IMG/VR virus record: IMGVR_UViG_3300042386_000397
Location: 1-34,138 of that record
Length of the DNA stretch: 34,138 nt
Strand: one strand, 5' to 3'
DNA from: a virus
Of the stretch, positions 1-6,606 are shown piece after piece. Under the pieces are notes generated by a model that made no database searches, was not told the origin of the DNA, and worked only from the letters and a program-made list of their open reading frames with translations. Position 1 is the first letter of the stretch, and every line of letters starts with the position of its first letter. Made by a program: the position numbers and the translations under genes.

Positions 1-351
1 TAAAGGATTACCATCTACATCTAGAACATCATCGGAGATGTCAAAGAATTCACCTTGACCAAAGATAGCTTCCATGATCTCAGCGTGACGAGTCTCAATG
101 GCTTGCTGAGTAGCTGGTGAGATGATCCGTGAACGCTCTGACTCACGAGTCTTATCCTCAGCAGCCCAGATACCTCGGAAGACTCGCTCATACTCTTGCC
201 ACAAGTCCATGTAGTTAGCATCTCTGTGGTCACGCCAGCGAGTAATGTGCTGAGTAACCCATGAGGTTAGTTCTTTCTCAGTCTCTGTAGGTTCCTCAAA
301 GGACGTACCGTTCTTCTCGTCATCATTAAACTTATCATTAGTTAAAGCCAT
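1..351 (-). CDS. Portal protein, N-terminal part (cut by window edge)
   Basis: The frame reads leftward from the ATG at 351 through 117 codons without a stop and runs off the window, so only the N-terminus is present. Visible text includes the acidic start MALTNDKFNDDEK, an aromatic/basic stretch WVTQHITRWRDHRDANYMDLW and the block RSRIISPATQQAIETRHAEI near residue 80, which resembles the N-terminus of portal proteins of P22/T7-like podophages. Portal forms the dodecameric ring at the capsid vertex through which DNA is packaged and ejected. Its place directly downstream of the large terminase gene fits. Family members are usually about 500-750 residues, so most of the gene lies outside the window. 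The identity rests on recollected similarity plus gene order. Confidence 0.75.
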   Translation of the reverse strand, partial: MALTNDKFNDDEKNGTSFEEPTETEKELTSWVTQHITRWRDHRDANYMDLWQEYERVFRGIWAAEDKTRESERSRIISPATQQAIETRHAEIMEAIFGQGEFFDISDDVLDVDGNPL

Positions 352-370
352 TGTGTTTATTCCTTGTTCA

Positions 371-625
371 TTACCATTTAACTTTGTTAGCCCAATAAGC
401 CGCTGACATCTTACCTTTAGCTATGTTCTTAGCGTGTCTAGCTTTAAAGGAATCACTACGAGCTGAACCTTCAGGACTACCTGAGACACCTTGCTGTCCG
501 AATCGTATCAGCTTAACCTCTTCACCATCTTTGGCTAAGACAGCATGACTCTTAGTTGAATGTCCGGGAGTTCTCTTAGGTTTGTTATAACCTTGGAACT
601 CTTCACTACCTCTTTTAATAGCCAT
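371..625 (-). CDS. Conserved small basic phage protein between terminase and portal
   Basis: This 84-residue basic protein has no membrane segment or signal peptide. It contains the blocks KPKRTPGHSTKSHAVLAKDG, IRFGQQGVSGSP and ARHAKNIAKGKMSAAYWANK. I recognise this pattern as a family of small proteins found in many tailed phages (a DUF6321-like family, from memory), for which I know no assigned biochemical function. It lies 12 bases after the large terminase gene and 19 bases before portal on the same strand, so it is probably co-expressed with the packaging genes. A role in packaging or head assembly is only inferred from position. Confidence 0.75.
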   Translation of the reverse strand: MAIKRGSEEFQGYNKPKRTPGHSTKSHAVLAKDGEEVKLIRFGQQGVSGSPEGSARSDSFKARHAKNIAKGKMSAAYWANKVKW

Positions 626-637
626 ATATTAATATCC

Positions 638-1921
638 TTAGTAGCCTGAGATAACGTCTAAGACTTCGTAGTCATCATCTTCGTAGTCTTGGTTGTAGCT
701 TGTGATAGCTAACTGGTCAATGTAACTTAAAGCATCTACCAAGTCATCATGTACACCAGCTGTTGGGAACATTACTAATTGATCTCTGAACTCACTCCAG
801 TCTTCTTTCTCATTGAAGGATACCCTTCCATGTTCCATACGACCTTGTAAGCTCCAGACAACCCTATCAGTCTTCTTCTTATTACCGTGAGTTAAGTCCT
901 GAATGTGAGCATAGATGTTATTCTTTCTCATCAAGTCATTCAAGTAGGGCAGTACTGCATTCTTCAATGCTCCTCGCTCAATACCAATGCTTGTAGGCTG
1001 GAAGTCTCTAATTACCTTTAAGATGTTCACAGCAGTCTCTCTAATGTCCCACCTACCATGCTGGATCTTATGAACCCACCAGTCACCATTGTCCTCTAGC
1101 TTAACTACTGCAATGGCTGTCTCATCTAGTCTCTTTTTAGATGCACCTGCATTCTTACCAACCTCTTCAAAACCTGCTAAGTCAATGGCTACAATGTATG
1201 TACCAAACTGAGGTTCTTCAGCAGTCTTGAACCATTCCTCTTTAAAGACATCTGCACCTGCAGTATCAAAGCTAGACAAGTACTCCTGCTTGAATGCGAA
1301 TGAACTCAATGTTCTCTTTGCAGCCTCAACTTCCTTAGGATCAATAGTCTCATTGTCAGCTGTGGTGAAGTGCCATGACTTCCACTCATCGTCCCTGCGG
1401 GACTGTTCGTCATCTGCATCAAATTGACCTAGCTTAAAGATGTCATAGAACCAGTTACGACCTGATGGTGTTGAGATGAATAAAGCTCTACCTTTCTTGT
1501 CTGACAGTGAAGCTCGTATGATCTTCTGCCATGTATCTTCTTTAACGAAAGCACACTCATCAAGTACTACAAAGGTTAGTGAGACACCTCGAAGACTATC
1601 TGGGTTATCTGCACCCCTTACTAGAATCTTCCTACCATTAATCAGTGTTATCTCAAGATTATTGATGTGACTTGCTTTAATGACTGGTCTACCAAGCTCA
1701 TGCAGTAAGTCCCACATAATCGTTCTAGCTTGTCCTAGGGTAGGTGCTATGTACATCACAGCTGAGCCTTCAGGACAGTTTAAACCTTCAATCAGTAACG
1801 ATATAGCTGACAGCCTTGACTTACCACAACGCCTACCTGCAGCTACAACTTTAAAGCGAGTAGTATCTTTAAAGACACTCTGCTGCCACTTAAGCAGTTG
1901 GAAGTTAAGTTCAGTTGTCAT
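638..1921 (-). CDS. terL: Terminase large subunit (packaging ATPase-nuclease)
   Basis: This is the motor that translocates phage DNA into the prohead and cuts it. The 427-residue protein has an N-terminal ATPase with Walker A AAGRRCGKS (27-35), Walker B VVLDE (118-122) and the coupling motif STPSG (150-154). A C-terminal RNase H-like nuclease follows, with candidate metal ligands D247 (VAIDLAG), E315 (GIERG) and the HDDLVDALSY block (391-400). The length is typical for compact podophage terminases. Its ATG overlaps the stop of the small-subunit gene by ATGA (1918-1921), indicating translational coupling. All key motifs are intact, so it should be functional. Confidence 0.95.
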   Translation of the reverse strand: MTTELNFQLLKWQQSVFKDTTRFKVVAAGRRCGKSRLSAISLLIEGLNCPEGSAVMYIAPTLGQARTIMWDLLHELGRPVIKASHINNLEITLINGRKILVRGADNPDSLRGVSLTFVVLDECAFVKEDTWQKIIRASLSDKKGRALFISTPSGRNWFYDIFKLGQFDADDEQSRRDDEWKSWHFTTADNETIDPKEVEAAKRTLSSFAFKQEYLSSFDTAGADVFKEEWFKTAEEPQFGTYIVAIDLAGFEEVGKNAGASKKRLDETAIAVVKLEDNGDWWVHKIQHGRWDIRETAVNILKVIRDFQPTSIGIERGALKNAVLPYLNDLMRKNNIYAHIQDLTHGNKKKTDRVVWSLQGRMEHGRVSFNEKEDWSEFRDQLVMFPTAGVHDDLVDALSYIDQLAITSYNQDYEDDDYEVLDVISGY

Positions 1922-2310
1922 ACATCTATTACCTCATCACTTGTACTAACCATAGGACTATTAAGACCACTAATGTTAATACTAATCTGAGGCATACTAC
2001 CACCACTCTTAGCTGCATCAAACACTGAAGCTGGTAATATCCTGTCCATTGCTAACTTAATTGCTGCCATCTGTCCGGGATGTTCATCATCCAAAGCTAT
2101 CTGAATCATCTTATCAAGGATTCTAGTACCACCTGTGGCTAGTAATCTTTCCTTGAACTCTTGAAGTCTACCTGCATCACCTACAGGTCTACCTACCTTA
2201 TTCTTTGTTCTGTTCTTAACTGCTTGAAGGTCAGTCTTTGGAGGTCTACCCTTACCACGCAGTTTGGGAGACATAACCATTGAGACACTATCATCTTGCT
2301 TTACTTCCAT
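1918..2310 (-). CDS. terS: Putative terminase small subunit / DNA-recognition protein
   Basis: This 130-residue protein is the first gene of the leftward packaging operon and ends in a 4-base overlap with the large terminase start. The N-terminus is basic and contains two AT-hook-like tripeptides (KGRPPK near 20 and VGRPVG near 40). A helical region follows (RLQEFKERLLATGG, MIQIALDDEHPGQMAAIKLA), then a short hydrophobic tail. Phage small terminases recognise the packaging site and load the large subunit. The position, size and basic N-terminus fit, and I recall similar proteins labelled this way, but no diagnostic motif exists. The ribosome site AGAGGAC lies just upstream of the ATG at 2310. 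Confidence 0.65.
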   Translation of the reverse strand: MEVKQDDSVSMVMSPKLRGKGRPPKTDLQAVKNRTKNKVGRPVGDAGRLQEFKERLLATGGTRILDKMIQIALDDEHPGQMAAIKLAMDRILPASVFDAAKSGGSMPQISINISGLNSPMVSTSDEVIDV

Positions 2311-3294
2311 CGTCTTTGTCCTCTATAGGGGAGACTTTTACATATAGTACTATAGAGTACTAAGACATTATATTTAAGTTATATAGACATAACATTATAA
2401 GATACTTATATTAGTTATTAATATTAATTTACTTATAATATTTAATTTAAGTGGTATTTTAACTACTATGTTCCCCTACTAGGGTGTGCATATCAGCCTA
2501 CTTAGTCTTAACTTAGAAGTGGGGTCAGGCTTCTCAGTAAACTCAATTATATCCTATGAAGAATATTGTATCATACTTTTGTCTGTTTGTCAAGCTTTTA
2601 TTGTCATGTACACATATATTTTTACATTTATGTGATTGTAGTCACATATATGTTCACTTTAACGCTACGCTGAAGTTCCCTTACAAAGTGTCTGTACTTA
2701 CACACAAGTACCTACATTTTAGATACTTTGTAGTCTACACTACTTTTACTTTATAAATCAAGTACTTATGGTTACTTCATCTGTCCCTAATTAGTCCTTT
2801 TTAGTTTTACTTTTTTGTGAACTTTAGAGGCTCCTACAACAATCTTCACATCTACGATGACCCTCCCCCCCTATGAAGTTAGTTAGTGCTTACTTCGCAG
2901 TGCCTACAAAGTCATAAGTACACTTACGAGTTTAAGTTAGTGAGTACTTACTAGCATACTTGCATGAAACGTTAATGAGAATCATTCGCATCTACAATGC
3001 TGGGGTGTGTAGGACGGTGTAGGATCCTTTGAAGTACTCTCAAGCATACTCTTAAGGGTATAAGTATATACTCTATAGGGTATGCACGTTTATACCAGGA
3101 TTTTAGCATCAAGTCTTATATAAGACATAAGAGTACTCTTCTATAAGACATAAGATATAAGACATAAGAGTACGGTAAGACATAGGGTTTATACGTAAGG
3201 GTTTATAGTTTAAAAATAAATGTATTTGTAAGGTTCACGTAAGGTTCAAGCTTGATACTCTATCCATCGCAACAACAAACCAAAGGGTTTACAT
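2311..3294. promoter_or_regulatory. Divergent AT-rich intergenic control region (possible promoters and origin)
   Basis: Nearly 1 kb without a convincing gene separates the leftward terminase genes from the rightward early block, so promoters for both must lie here or be read into it. It is very AT-rich around 2340-2460. It holds many copies of a GTACTTA-like word (near 2694, 2760, 2943) and inverted repeats such as GTACTATAGAGTAC (2347-2360), GTCTTATATAAGAC (3113-3126) and AAGAGTACTCTT (3129-3140). A run of seven C (2865-2871) and a tandem 14-base repeat (3119-3169) are also present. The word CTCTATAGGG occurs at 2321-2330 and 3071-3080. No single consensus promoter could be fixed with confidence. 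A replication origin or packaging site here is inferred. Confidence 0.6.
3119..3184. repeat. Tandem 14-bp iteron-like repeat TATAAGACATAAGA
   Basis: Three exact copies of TATAAGACATAAGA lie at 3119-3132, 3142-3155 and 3156-3169, the last two directly adjacent, and a partial copy TAAGACATA is at 3176-3184. Copies one and three are each followed by GTAC. Copy one overlaps the palindrome GTCTTATATAAGAC (3113-3126) and runs into AAGAGTACTCTT (3129-3140). This arrangement looks like binding sites for an initiator or regulator ahead of the first early gene. Confidence 0.85.
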
Positions 3295-3516
3295 ATGACA
3301 CTTGAACAACTTATTAATTCTCTTACGCTTGAGCAAGCTACCCAGTGTGAGCGTGAAACTGACAAGCTTATATGGATTGAAACCATGCTGCTAGATCCAC
3401 TGGGATTGTCTCGAAGACATGCGGAAACTGTAGACTTAGCATTAGAGAAGATCTACTGGGATTTTATAGAAGAGACACAATGGGAAAAGAACGCAGATAG
3501 AATGTATCACAATTAA
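3295..3516 (+). CDS. Hypothetical early protein, first gene of the rightward block
   Basis: This 73-residue acidic protein begins with ATG at 3295 after the divergent control region and is probably the first protein made on infection. It is predicted mostly helical (MTLEQLINSLTLEQATQCER, TVDLALEKIYWDFIEETQWE). It has one cysteine, no membrane segment and no recognisable motif. Spacing to the next small gene is 14 bases. First-expressed small acidic phage proteins often act on host functions, but nothing in this sequence shows that. The function is unknown. Confidence 0.6.
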   Translation: MTLEQLINSLTLEQATQCERETDKLIWIETMLLDPLGLSRRHAETVDLALEKIYWDFIEETQWEKNADRMYHN

Positions 3517-3530
3517 ACTAGGGGATCAAC

Positions 3531-3626
3531 ATGCTAGATAAATGCTTAGATATCATACTTGCCATTGCAATCGGTTTATGCTTATGCATGGGCTTGCTTG
3601 CATACTTTGACGTACTTACAAAATAA
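3531..3626 (+). CDS. 31-residue single-span membrane peptide
   Basis: A very short frame encodes a peptide with the hydrophobic run IILAIAIGLCLCMGLLAYF flanked by charged ends (MLDK and DVLTK), a plausible single membrane span. It is preceded by AGGGG at good spacing (3520-3524). Its leader TAAACTAGGGGATC closely matches the leader of the next gene (TAAACTAGGGATAT, 3624-3637), which supports real translation. It sits between two other rightward genes with short gaps. The function is unknown; a membrane-acting early peptide is possible. Confidence 0.5.
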   Translation: MLDKCLDIILAIAIGLCLCMGLLAYFDVLTK

Positions 3627-3640
3627 ACTAGGGATATACC

Positions 3641-4510
3641 ATGCAAATTAAACTGTTTTCAAATAGTGCTCAAAAATTCAAAGCTTTGCAAGGGCTTGCA
3701 ATAGCTATTCAAGGTGGCACGCAAGATAGTGCCATGCAAGCATTAAAAACCTTGCAAGCTTCTAGCATGTTCACCGGCAAAGGGTGGCAAGATAACTTTG
3801 CAAAGCTTGAGCATACATTTAAAACCTTAGATCCAAGTTATAGTGTATTTTCTTTGAACGGTAATTCTAAGTTGCCGTTCGTATCATTTTCAAGCTTGCC
3901 CGGTGTGACATGTCCGGGAGCGGGTGAATGCTTAGAATTCTGCTATAGCTTCCGTGCATGGCGTTATCCCGCTGCATTCATGAGACAAGCCCAAAATGCA
4001 TACTTGATGCGCTATGCTCCCGATTCTATTGTCAAAGCTTTGCACATTGTAGATGCATCGTTTAAGGGTTCACAATATGACGTGCGTCTATACGTTGACG
4101 GTGATTTTAGCAGCGACAATGACGTGAAATTTTGGTTCGATCTAATTAAAACCGTGCCCAATGCAAGGGTTTACGGTTATTCAAAAAGCTTCAATCAAAT
4201 TATGTCTTATGCGGGTGATCTACCGTCTAATTATGTATTAAACGTATCCGGTGGCCACAATTCAAGCATTGATACAGTGAAAACGGTTAAAGCATTGTCA
4301 ATTACTAGGGGCGAATTTATTGCCGTTCGTATAGGCAAAAAGGTTCGCTCAAGTGATCACGGCAAGCCGGAAACCGTCAAAGCTTTAAGACAAGCATTCA
4401 CGGGCAAAGCTTTCCCATGTCCGGGGACATGCGGCACGTGCACCGGAAAAGGCCATGCATGCGGCATGCAAGCTTTGAAGGGCGTGCCCATTATCATTGC
4501 CATGCATTAA
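3641..4510 (+). CDS. GP88-like cysteine-rich phage protein
   Basis: This 289-residue protein resembles the mycobacteriophage 'gene product 88' family (Pfam GP88), which occurs in many phages and plasmids and has no established function that I know. An N-terminal helical region precedes FSLPGVTCPGAGECLEFCYS (about 84-103, consensus CPGAxxCxxxC). A central domain with LYVDGDFSS follows, and a C-terminal cluster FPCPGTCGTCTGKGHACGM (about 256-275). The two cysteine groups suggest a bound metal or iron-sulfur cluster, which is inference. Codon use is unlike the replication genes: many GGC, ACG and GCA codons and GCATGC words. A short hairpin terminator follows at 4558-4577. The leader AAACTAGGGATATACC supplies the ribosome site. 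Confidence 0.8.
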   Translation: MQIKLFSNSAQKFKALQGLAIAIQGGTQDSAMQALKTLQASSMFTGKGWQDNFAKLEHTFKTLDPSYSVFSLNGNSKLPFVSFSSLPGVTCPGAGECLEFCYSFRAWRYPAAFMRQAQNAYLMRYAPDSIVKALHIVDASFKGSQYDVRLYVDGDFSSDNDVKFWFDLIKTVPNARVYGYSKSFNQIMSYAGDLPSNYVLNVSGGHNSSIDTVKTVKALSITRGEFIAVRIGKKVRSSDHGKPETVKALRQAFTGKAFPCPGTCGTCTGKGHACGMQALKGVPIIIAMH

Positions 4511-4530
4511 TGATGCTAGATTCTAGAATG

Positions 4531-4577
4531 TAGCGCATGCTTATACGTGCGCTATGTCCTACAATCTGTAGGTTTTT
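4531..4577 (+). terminator. Two hairpins after the GP88-like gene, second with a T-tract
   Basis: TAGCGCA (4531-4537) pairs with TGCGCTA (4548-4554) across a 10-base loop. Immediately after, CCTACA (4558-4563) pairs with TGTAGG (4567-4572) across ATC and is followed by TTTTT (4573-4577). The second element has the form of a weak rho-independent terminator on the plus strand. It would attenuate transcription between the GP88-like gene and the next small genes. Confidence 0.55.
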
Positions 4578-4600
4578 AATCCAAAGTAAGGGTAATTAAA

Positions 4601-4861
4601 ATGTTGACTATTGAAGCAAGCAAAACCGTTCGCCCATTGCACGTGATTGCACGTGATATCTATCAAGCATGGCCTAAGGTCAATTATGCTGCAAAACCGT
4701 ACTTAGAAGCAATGCGAGATCTATCATCGATCAACGATCGTTATGGTTATGATGATGCAAGATCTATTGTCTTATACTTTTTGTCTAATGCTGCAAGCTT
4801 TAAGGGTGATACAGCTAAGCTTTTAAAGCTTGAATTGAAGGCTATTGCAGGGATCAAATAA
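4601..4861 (+). CDS. Hypothetical small phage protein (YAAKPYLEAM type)
   Basis: This 86-residue protein is predicted all-helical and soluble. It contains the block VNYAAKPYLEAMRDLSSIND followed by DDARSIVLYFLSNAASFKGD. I recall unnamed phage and plasmid proteins with the same NYAAKPYLEAM and SIVxYFLSNAxxxxG pattern, but no function. It belongs to the compositionally distinct small-gene group with its neighbours. The following gene starts one base after its stop. Confidence 0.7.
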   Translation: MLTIEASKTVRPLHVIARDIYQAWPKVNYAAKPYLEAMRDLSSINDRYGYDDARSIVLYFLSNAASFKGDTAKLLKLELKAIAGIK

Positions 4862-4862
4862 C

Positions 4863-5177
4863 ATGTTAAAACGGTTTACTAAACTACAAAAAACCCGCAT
4901 TGTAAACAACATTGTAAGGGCTTGCACGGATCCCGACAAGCTTAATAAGCAAGGCTATGATTTTCTATATCTTGCAAGCGGGTTTATAGCGCATTACAAT
5001 TTAAAGGGCTTTATTGGGCACTATTCCCAATGGCATAGCCTTAGAAGTGACATTCTAGAAAATCAACGGTACAATCAATGGCACAATTTTGGCGTGAATG
5101 ACAATGATTTTGGCTATTACATGGATAAACGTGCGATCTACAATGCAATTTGCATTCAATTGAAAGAGGGTGAATAA
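4863..5177 (+). CDS. Hypothetical protein, 104 residues
   Basis: The ATG at 4863 is preferred over an upstream in-frame TTG at 4845 because AGGGATCAA lies just before it. This start leaves the upstream gene's stop undisturbed. The protein is basic at its start (MLKRFTKLQKTRIVNNIVRA) and rich in Tyr, Trp, His and Asn further on (FIAHYNLKGFIGHYSQWHSL, NQWHNFGVNDNDFGYYMDKR). It has no membrane span or signal peptide and no family I recognise. It shares base composition with the GP88-like gene and is packed between two other small genes. Confidence 0.65.
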   Translation: MLKRFTKLQKTRIVNNIVRACTDPDKLNKQGYDFLYLASGFIAHYNLKGFIGHYSQWHSLRSDILENQRYNQWHNFGVNDNDFGYYMDKRAIYNAICIQLKEGE

Positions 5178-5181
5178 CATC

Positions 5182-5379
5182 ATGCTACAAATAAACGATT
5201 ACAAGCGCAAAACCAAAGAACAGTTGCGTTATATCATTGACGATGCTACATTGGCGGCAAGGGCTATGCAATCAATTGGCAATAGTGCTGCAGAGGGCAA
5301 GTATCGGGATCAAGTAAACGATGCATGCTCCGAGCTATATAAAAGGTCTATTAAGGTTTTAAGGGGAAAACGAGCATGA
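5182..5379 (+). CDS. Hypothetical small basic protein, 65 residues
   Basis: The start is taken as ATG at 5182, with GAGGG at 5166-5170 upstream. An in-frame GTG at 5170 would add four residues and overlap the previous gene. The product is basic and helical (NDYKRKTKEQLRYIIDDATL, YKRSIKVLRGKRA). It could bind nucleic acid, but no motif is visible. Its stop TGA overlaps the ATG of the next gene (ATGA, 5376-5379), indicating coupled translation. Confidence 0.6.
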   Translation: MLQINDYKRKTKEQLRYIIDDATLAARAMQSIGNSAAEGKYRDQVNDACSELYKRSIKVLRGKRA

Positions 5380-5507
5380 TAAAACGTATGCGGGCAAGGT
5401 TTAAGGGGCTATGCTGCAGATCCGGTGCATGTATCAACATTGGCGATGAAATTATGTATGATACAGTGACACGGCAAGCATGGATAACAGTGGACAATGA
5501 CAGATAA
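5376..5507 (+). CDS. 43-residue small phage protein with GDEIMYD motif
   Basis: The ATG at 5376 overlaps the preceding stop by ATGA. The product starts basic (MIKRMRARFKG), has two close cysteines and a third nearby (CCRSGAC), then INIGDEIMYDTVTRQAWITV. I recall many tiny phage proteins of this plan, with a cysteine pair followed by KGDxIxYD, as if a small beta zinc-binding fold. The first gene after it begins 8 bases downstream. Its function is unknown. Confidence 0.6.
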   Translation: MIKRMRARFKGLCCRSGACINIGDEIMYDTVTRQAWITVDNDR

Positions 5508-5515
5508 GGATTAAA

Positions 5516-5680
5516 ATGAATACTAAACTACTAAAACACTCACGTGAACTATTCAAGTCTTATGACGTACCCGAACACGTAAGGCGAAGCTATCGTCTAA
5601 AGTGGGTGAAATCAATTAGAAATCTAGGTGATAAGTGGCTATTTGCCCATCATGTTCAACGGAAGGAACCAACACAATGA
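5516..5680 (+). CDS. 54-residue conserved small phage protein (VRRSYRLKWVKSIRNLGDKWL type)
   Basis: The frame opens with ATG at 5516 behind AAGGA and closes at 5680 in an ATGA overlap with the next gene. The product is strongly basic. It contains VPEHVRRSYRLKWVKSIRNL followed by GDKWLFAHHVQRKE, a pattern I have seen in small proteins of many T7-like and related podophages (VPKHVRRxNxxxWVRSVxxLGxKWLLA). No enzyme motif is visible. The conservation suggests a genuine early gene of unknown role. Confidence 0.7.
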   Translation: MNTKLLKHSRELFKSYDVPEHVRRSYRLKWVKSIRNLGDKWLFAHHVQRKEPTQ

Positions 5681-5973
5681 CGATCGACACAATAACCTTT
5701 CACTTTGTAGGTCAATTAGAGGACTCAGGGGCTATCGTTGACGTTCAATGTCAGATTGACGAAGATGGTGACTGCAGGGACTTAGATTCTGCAATGTATC
5801 AAGGCATCAATGTACTAGATGTGATCTCACACGATCAATGGAAAAACCTTGAATGGGAGGCATCAAAGAAATATAAACTGGAGCACAATGAACAGTTGAC
5901 CATTGCTCACGATCAAGAGTGTGCTTTGGAGGCCGTCTATGGCCTCTCTAAGCCTTCATTGACTATTAGGTAA
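5677..5973 (+). CDS. Hypothetical acidic protein, 98 residues
   Basis: The start chosen is ATG at 5677, which overlaps the previous stop by ATGA and has GGAAGG at 5661-5666. An upstream in-frame GTG (5635) lies inside the preceding conserved gene and is unlikely. The product is acidic, beginning MTIDTITFHFVGQLEDSG with an alternating beta pattern, followed by DVQCQIDEDGDCRDLDSAMY and a helical C-terminus. I do not recognise a family. Base usage returns here toward that of the replication genes. Confidence 0.65.
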   Translation: MTIDTITFHFVGQLEDSGAIVDVQCQIDEDGDCRDLDSAMYQGINVLDVISHDQWKNLEWEASKKYKLEHNEQLTIAHDQECALEAVYGLSKPSLTIR

Positions 5974-5986
5974 GGATATTAATACC

Positions 5987-6175
5987 ATGTACTACACAAA
6001 AGGCTCTGTTGTGGGTCACTCAGACGAATCTAAGACTGAGGTTATTAGGTTTGAATTTAACTGTTTAATGACTGACGATGACTTAGAAAAGGTGTTACAG
6101 TCAGTTAGGGATCAATTCAACAGTATTGGTGAACCTTTACACTTTAAATTAACCCTTGAAAGCGAGGACTTTTAA
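5987..6175 (+). CDS. Hypothetical acidic protein, 62 residues
   Basis: A good AAGGA site precedes the ATG. The product alternates a beta-rich first half (KTEVIRFEFNCLMTDDD) with a helix (LEKVLQSVRDQFNSIG) and a final strand (LHFKLTLESEDF), a small alpha/beta fold. There are no known motifs. It abuts the next gene without a gap, so it is part of one polycistronic run. Confidence 0.6.
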   Translation: MYYTKGSVVGHSDESKTEVIRFEFNCLMTDDDLEKVLQSVRDQFNSIGEPLHFKLTLESEDF

Positions 6176-6370
6176 ATGATCTCAGATGTTGACTTAAAAG
6201 ACTGGATAAAGGAACCAAAGAAAATGAATGAATATTGCTTTAAAGTAAGTGAGACAATGGAAGTATGGGTCTATGCCAGCAATGAGGAAGAAGCTGAAAG
6301 CATGGTCTATGAGCAGCTTGGGTATGACCCTGAGGAAATGGACTTGATTGAAGTCAGGGAGGATGTATGA
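6176..6370 (+). CDS. Hypothetical acidic protein, 64 residues (alternative start gives 48)
   Basis: Two starts are possible. ATG at 6176 follows GCGAGGAC. ATG at 6224 follows AAAGGAACC and would begin MNEYCFKVSETMEVWVYASN, which looks like a natural N-terminus. The shared region is acidic with an alpha/beta pattern (EEAESMVYEQLGYDPEEMDL). The stop overlaps the next ATG (ATGA at 6367-6370). The function is unknown; small acidic phage proteins of this kind can mimic DNA or bind host proteins, but nothing here proves it. Confidence 0.55.
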   Translation: MISDVDLKDWIKEPKKMNEYCFKVSETMEVWVYASNEEEAESMVYEQLGYDPEEMDLIEVREDV

Positions 6371-6606
6371 AATGCTTATGTTGCGATAGGATACTGACAG
6401 ACTATGAAAGTACACGTAAACACGCAGTGACAGGGACATTTATTGACCTATGCCAGCAATGCTTTAAGACTGTACAGGCTGACTCACATCTGCCTACAAA
6501 GGACAGGAAAGACCTTATATCCTCGGATGATATTGATGACAGTGCTGAGACTGAGGAACAGGATGACTGTCACGTTAGCGACACCAACATTGAAGGAGAG
6601 CATTGA
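6367..6606 (+). CDS. Small zinc-finger-like phage protein
   Basis: The 79-residue product has a CLCC-type cysteine group at residues 3-6 and a second pair CQQC near residue 29, separated by SxRKHAVTGTFIDL. This is a treble-clef or ribbon-like zinc-binding arrangement that I recall in small phage proteins with the sequence CxxCDRxLTDxESTRK. The C-terminal half is very acidic and probably disordered (DLISSDDIDDSAETEEQDD). The start overlaps the previous stop by ATGA. A binding or regulatory role is likely, target unknown. Confidence 0.7.
   Translation: MKCLCCDRILTDYESTRKHAVTGTFIDLCQQCFKTVQADSHLPTKDRKDLISSDDIDDSAETEEQDDCHVSDTNIEGEH

Noticed and set aside
2556-2756. 66-codon frame in the divergent gap
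   Set aside because: The product is Phe/Cys/His/Tyr-rich as expected from AT-rich noncoding DNA, without a ribosome site.
3119-3184. Possible CRISPR array
   Set aside because: Units are 14 bases, nearly contiguous, without unique spacers of regular length; no cas gene is present.
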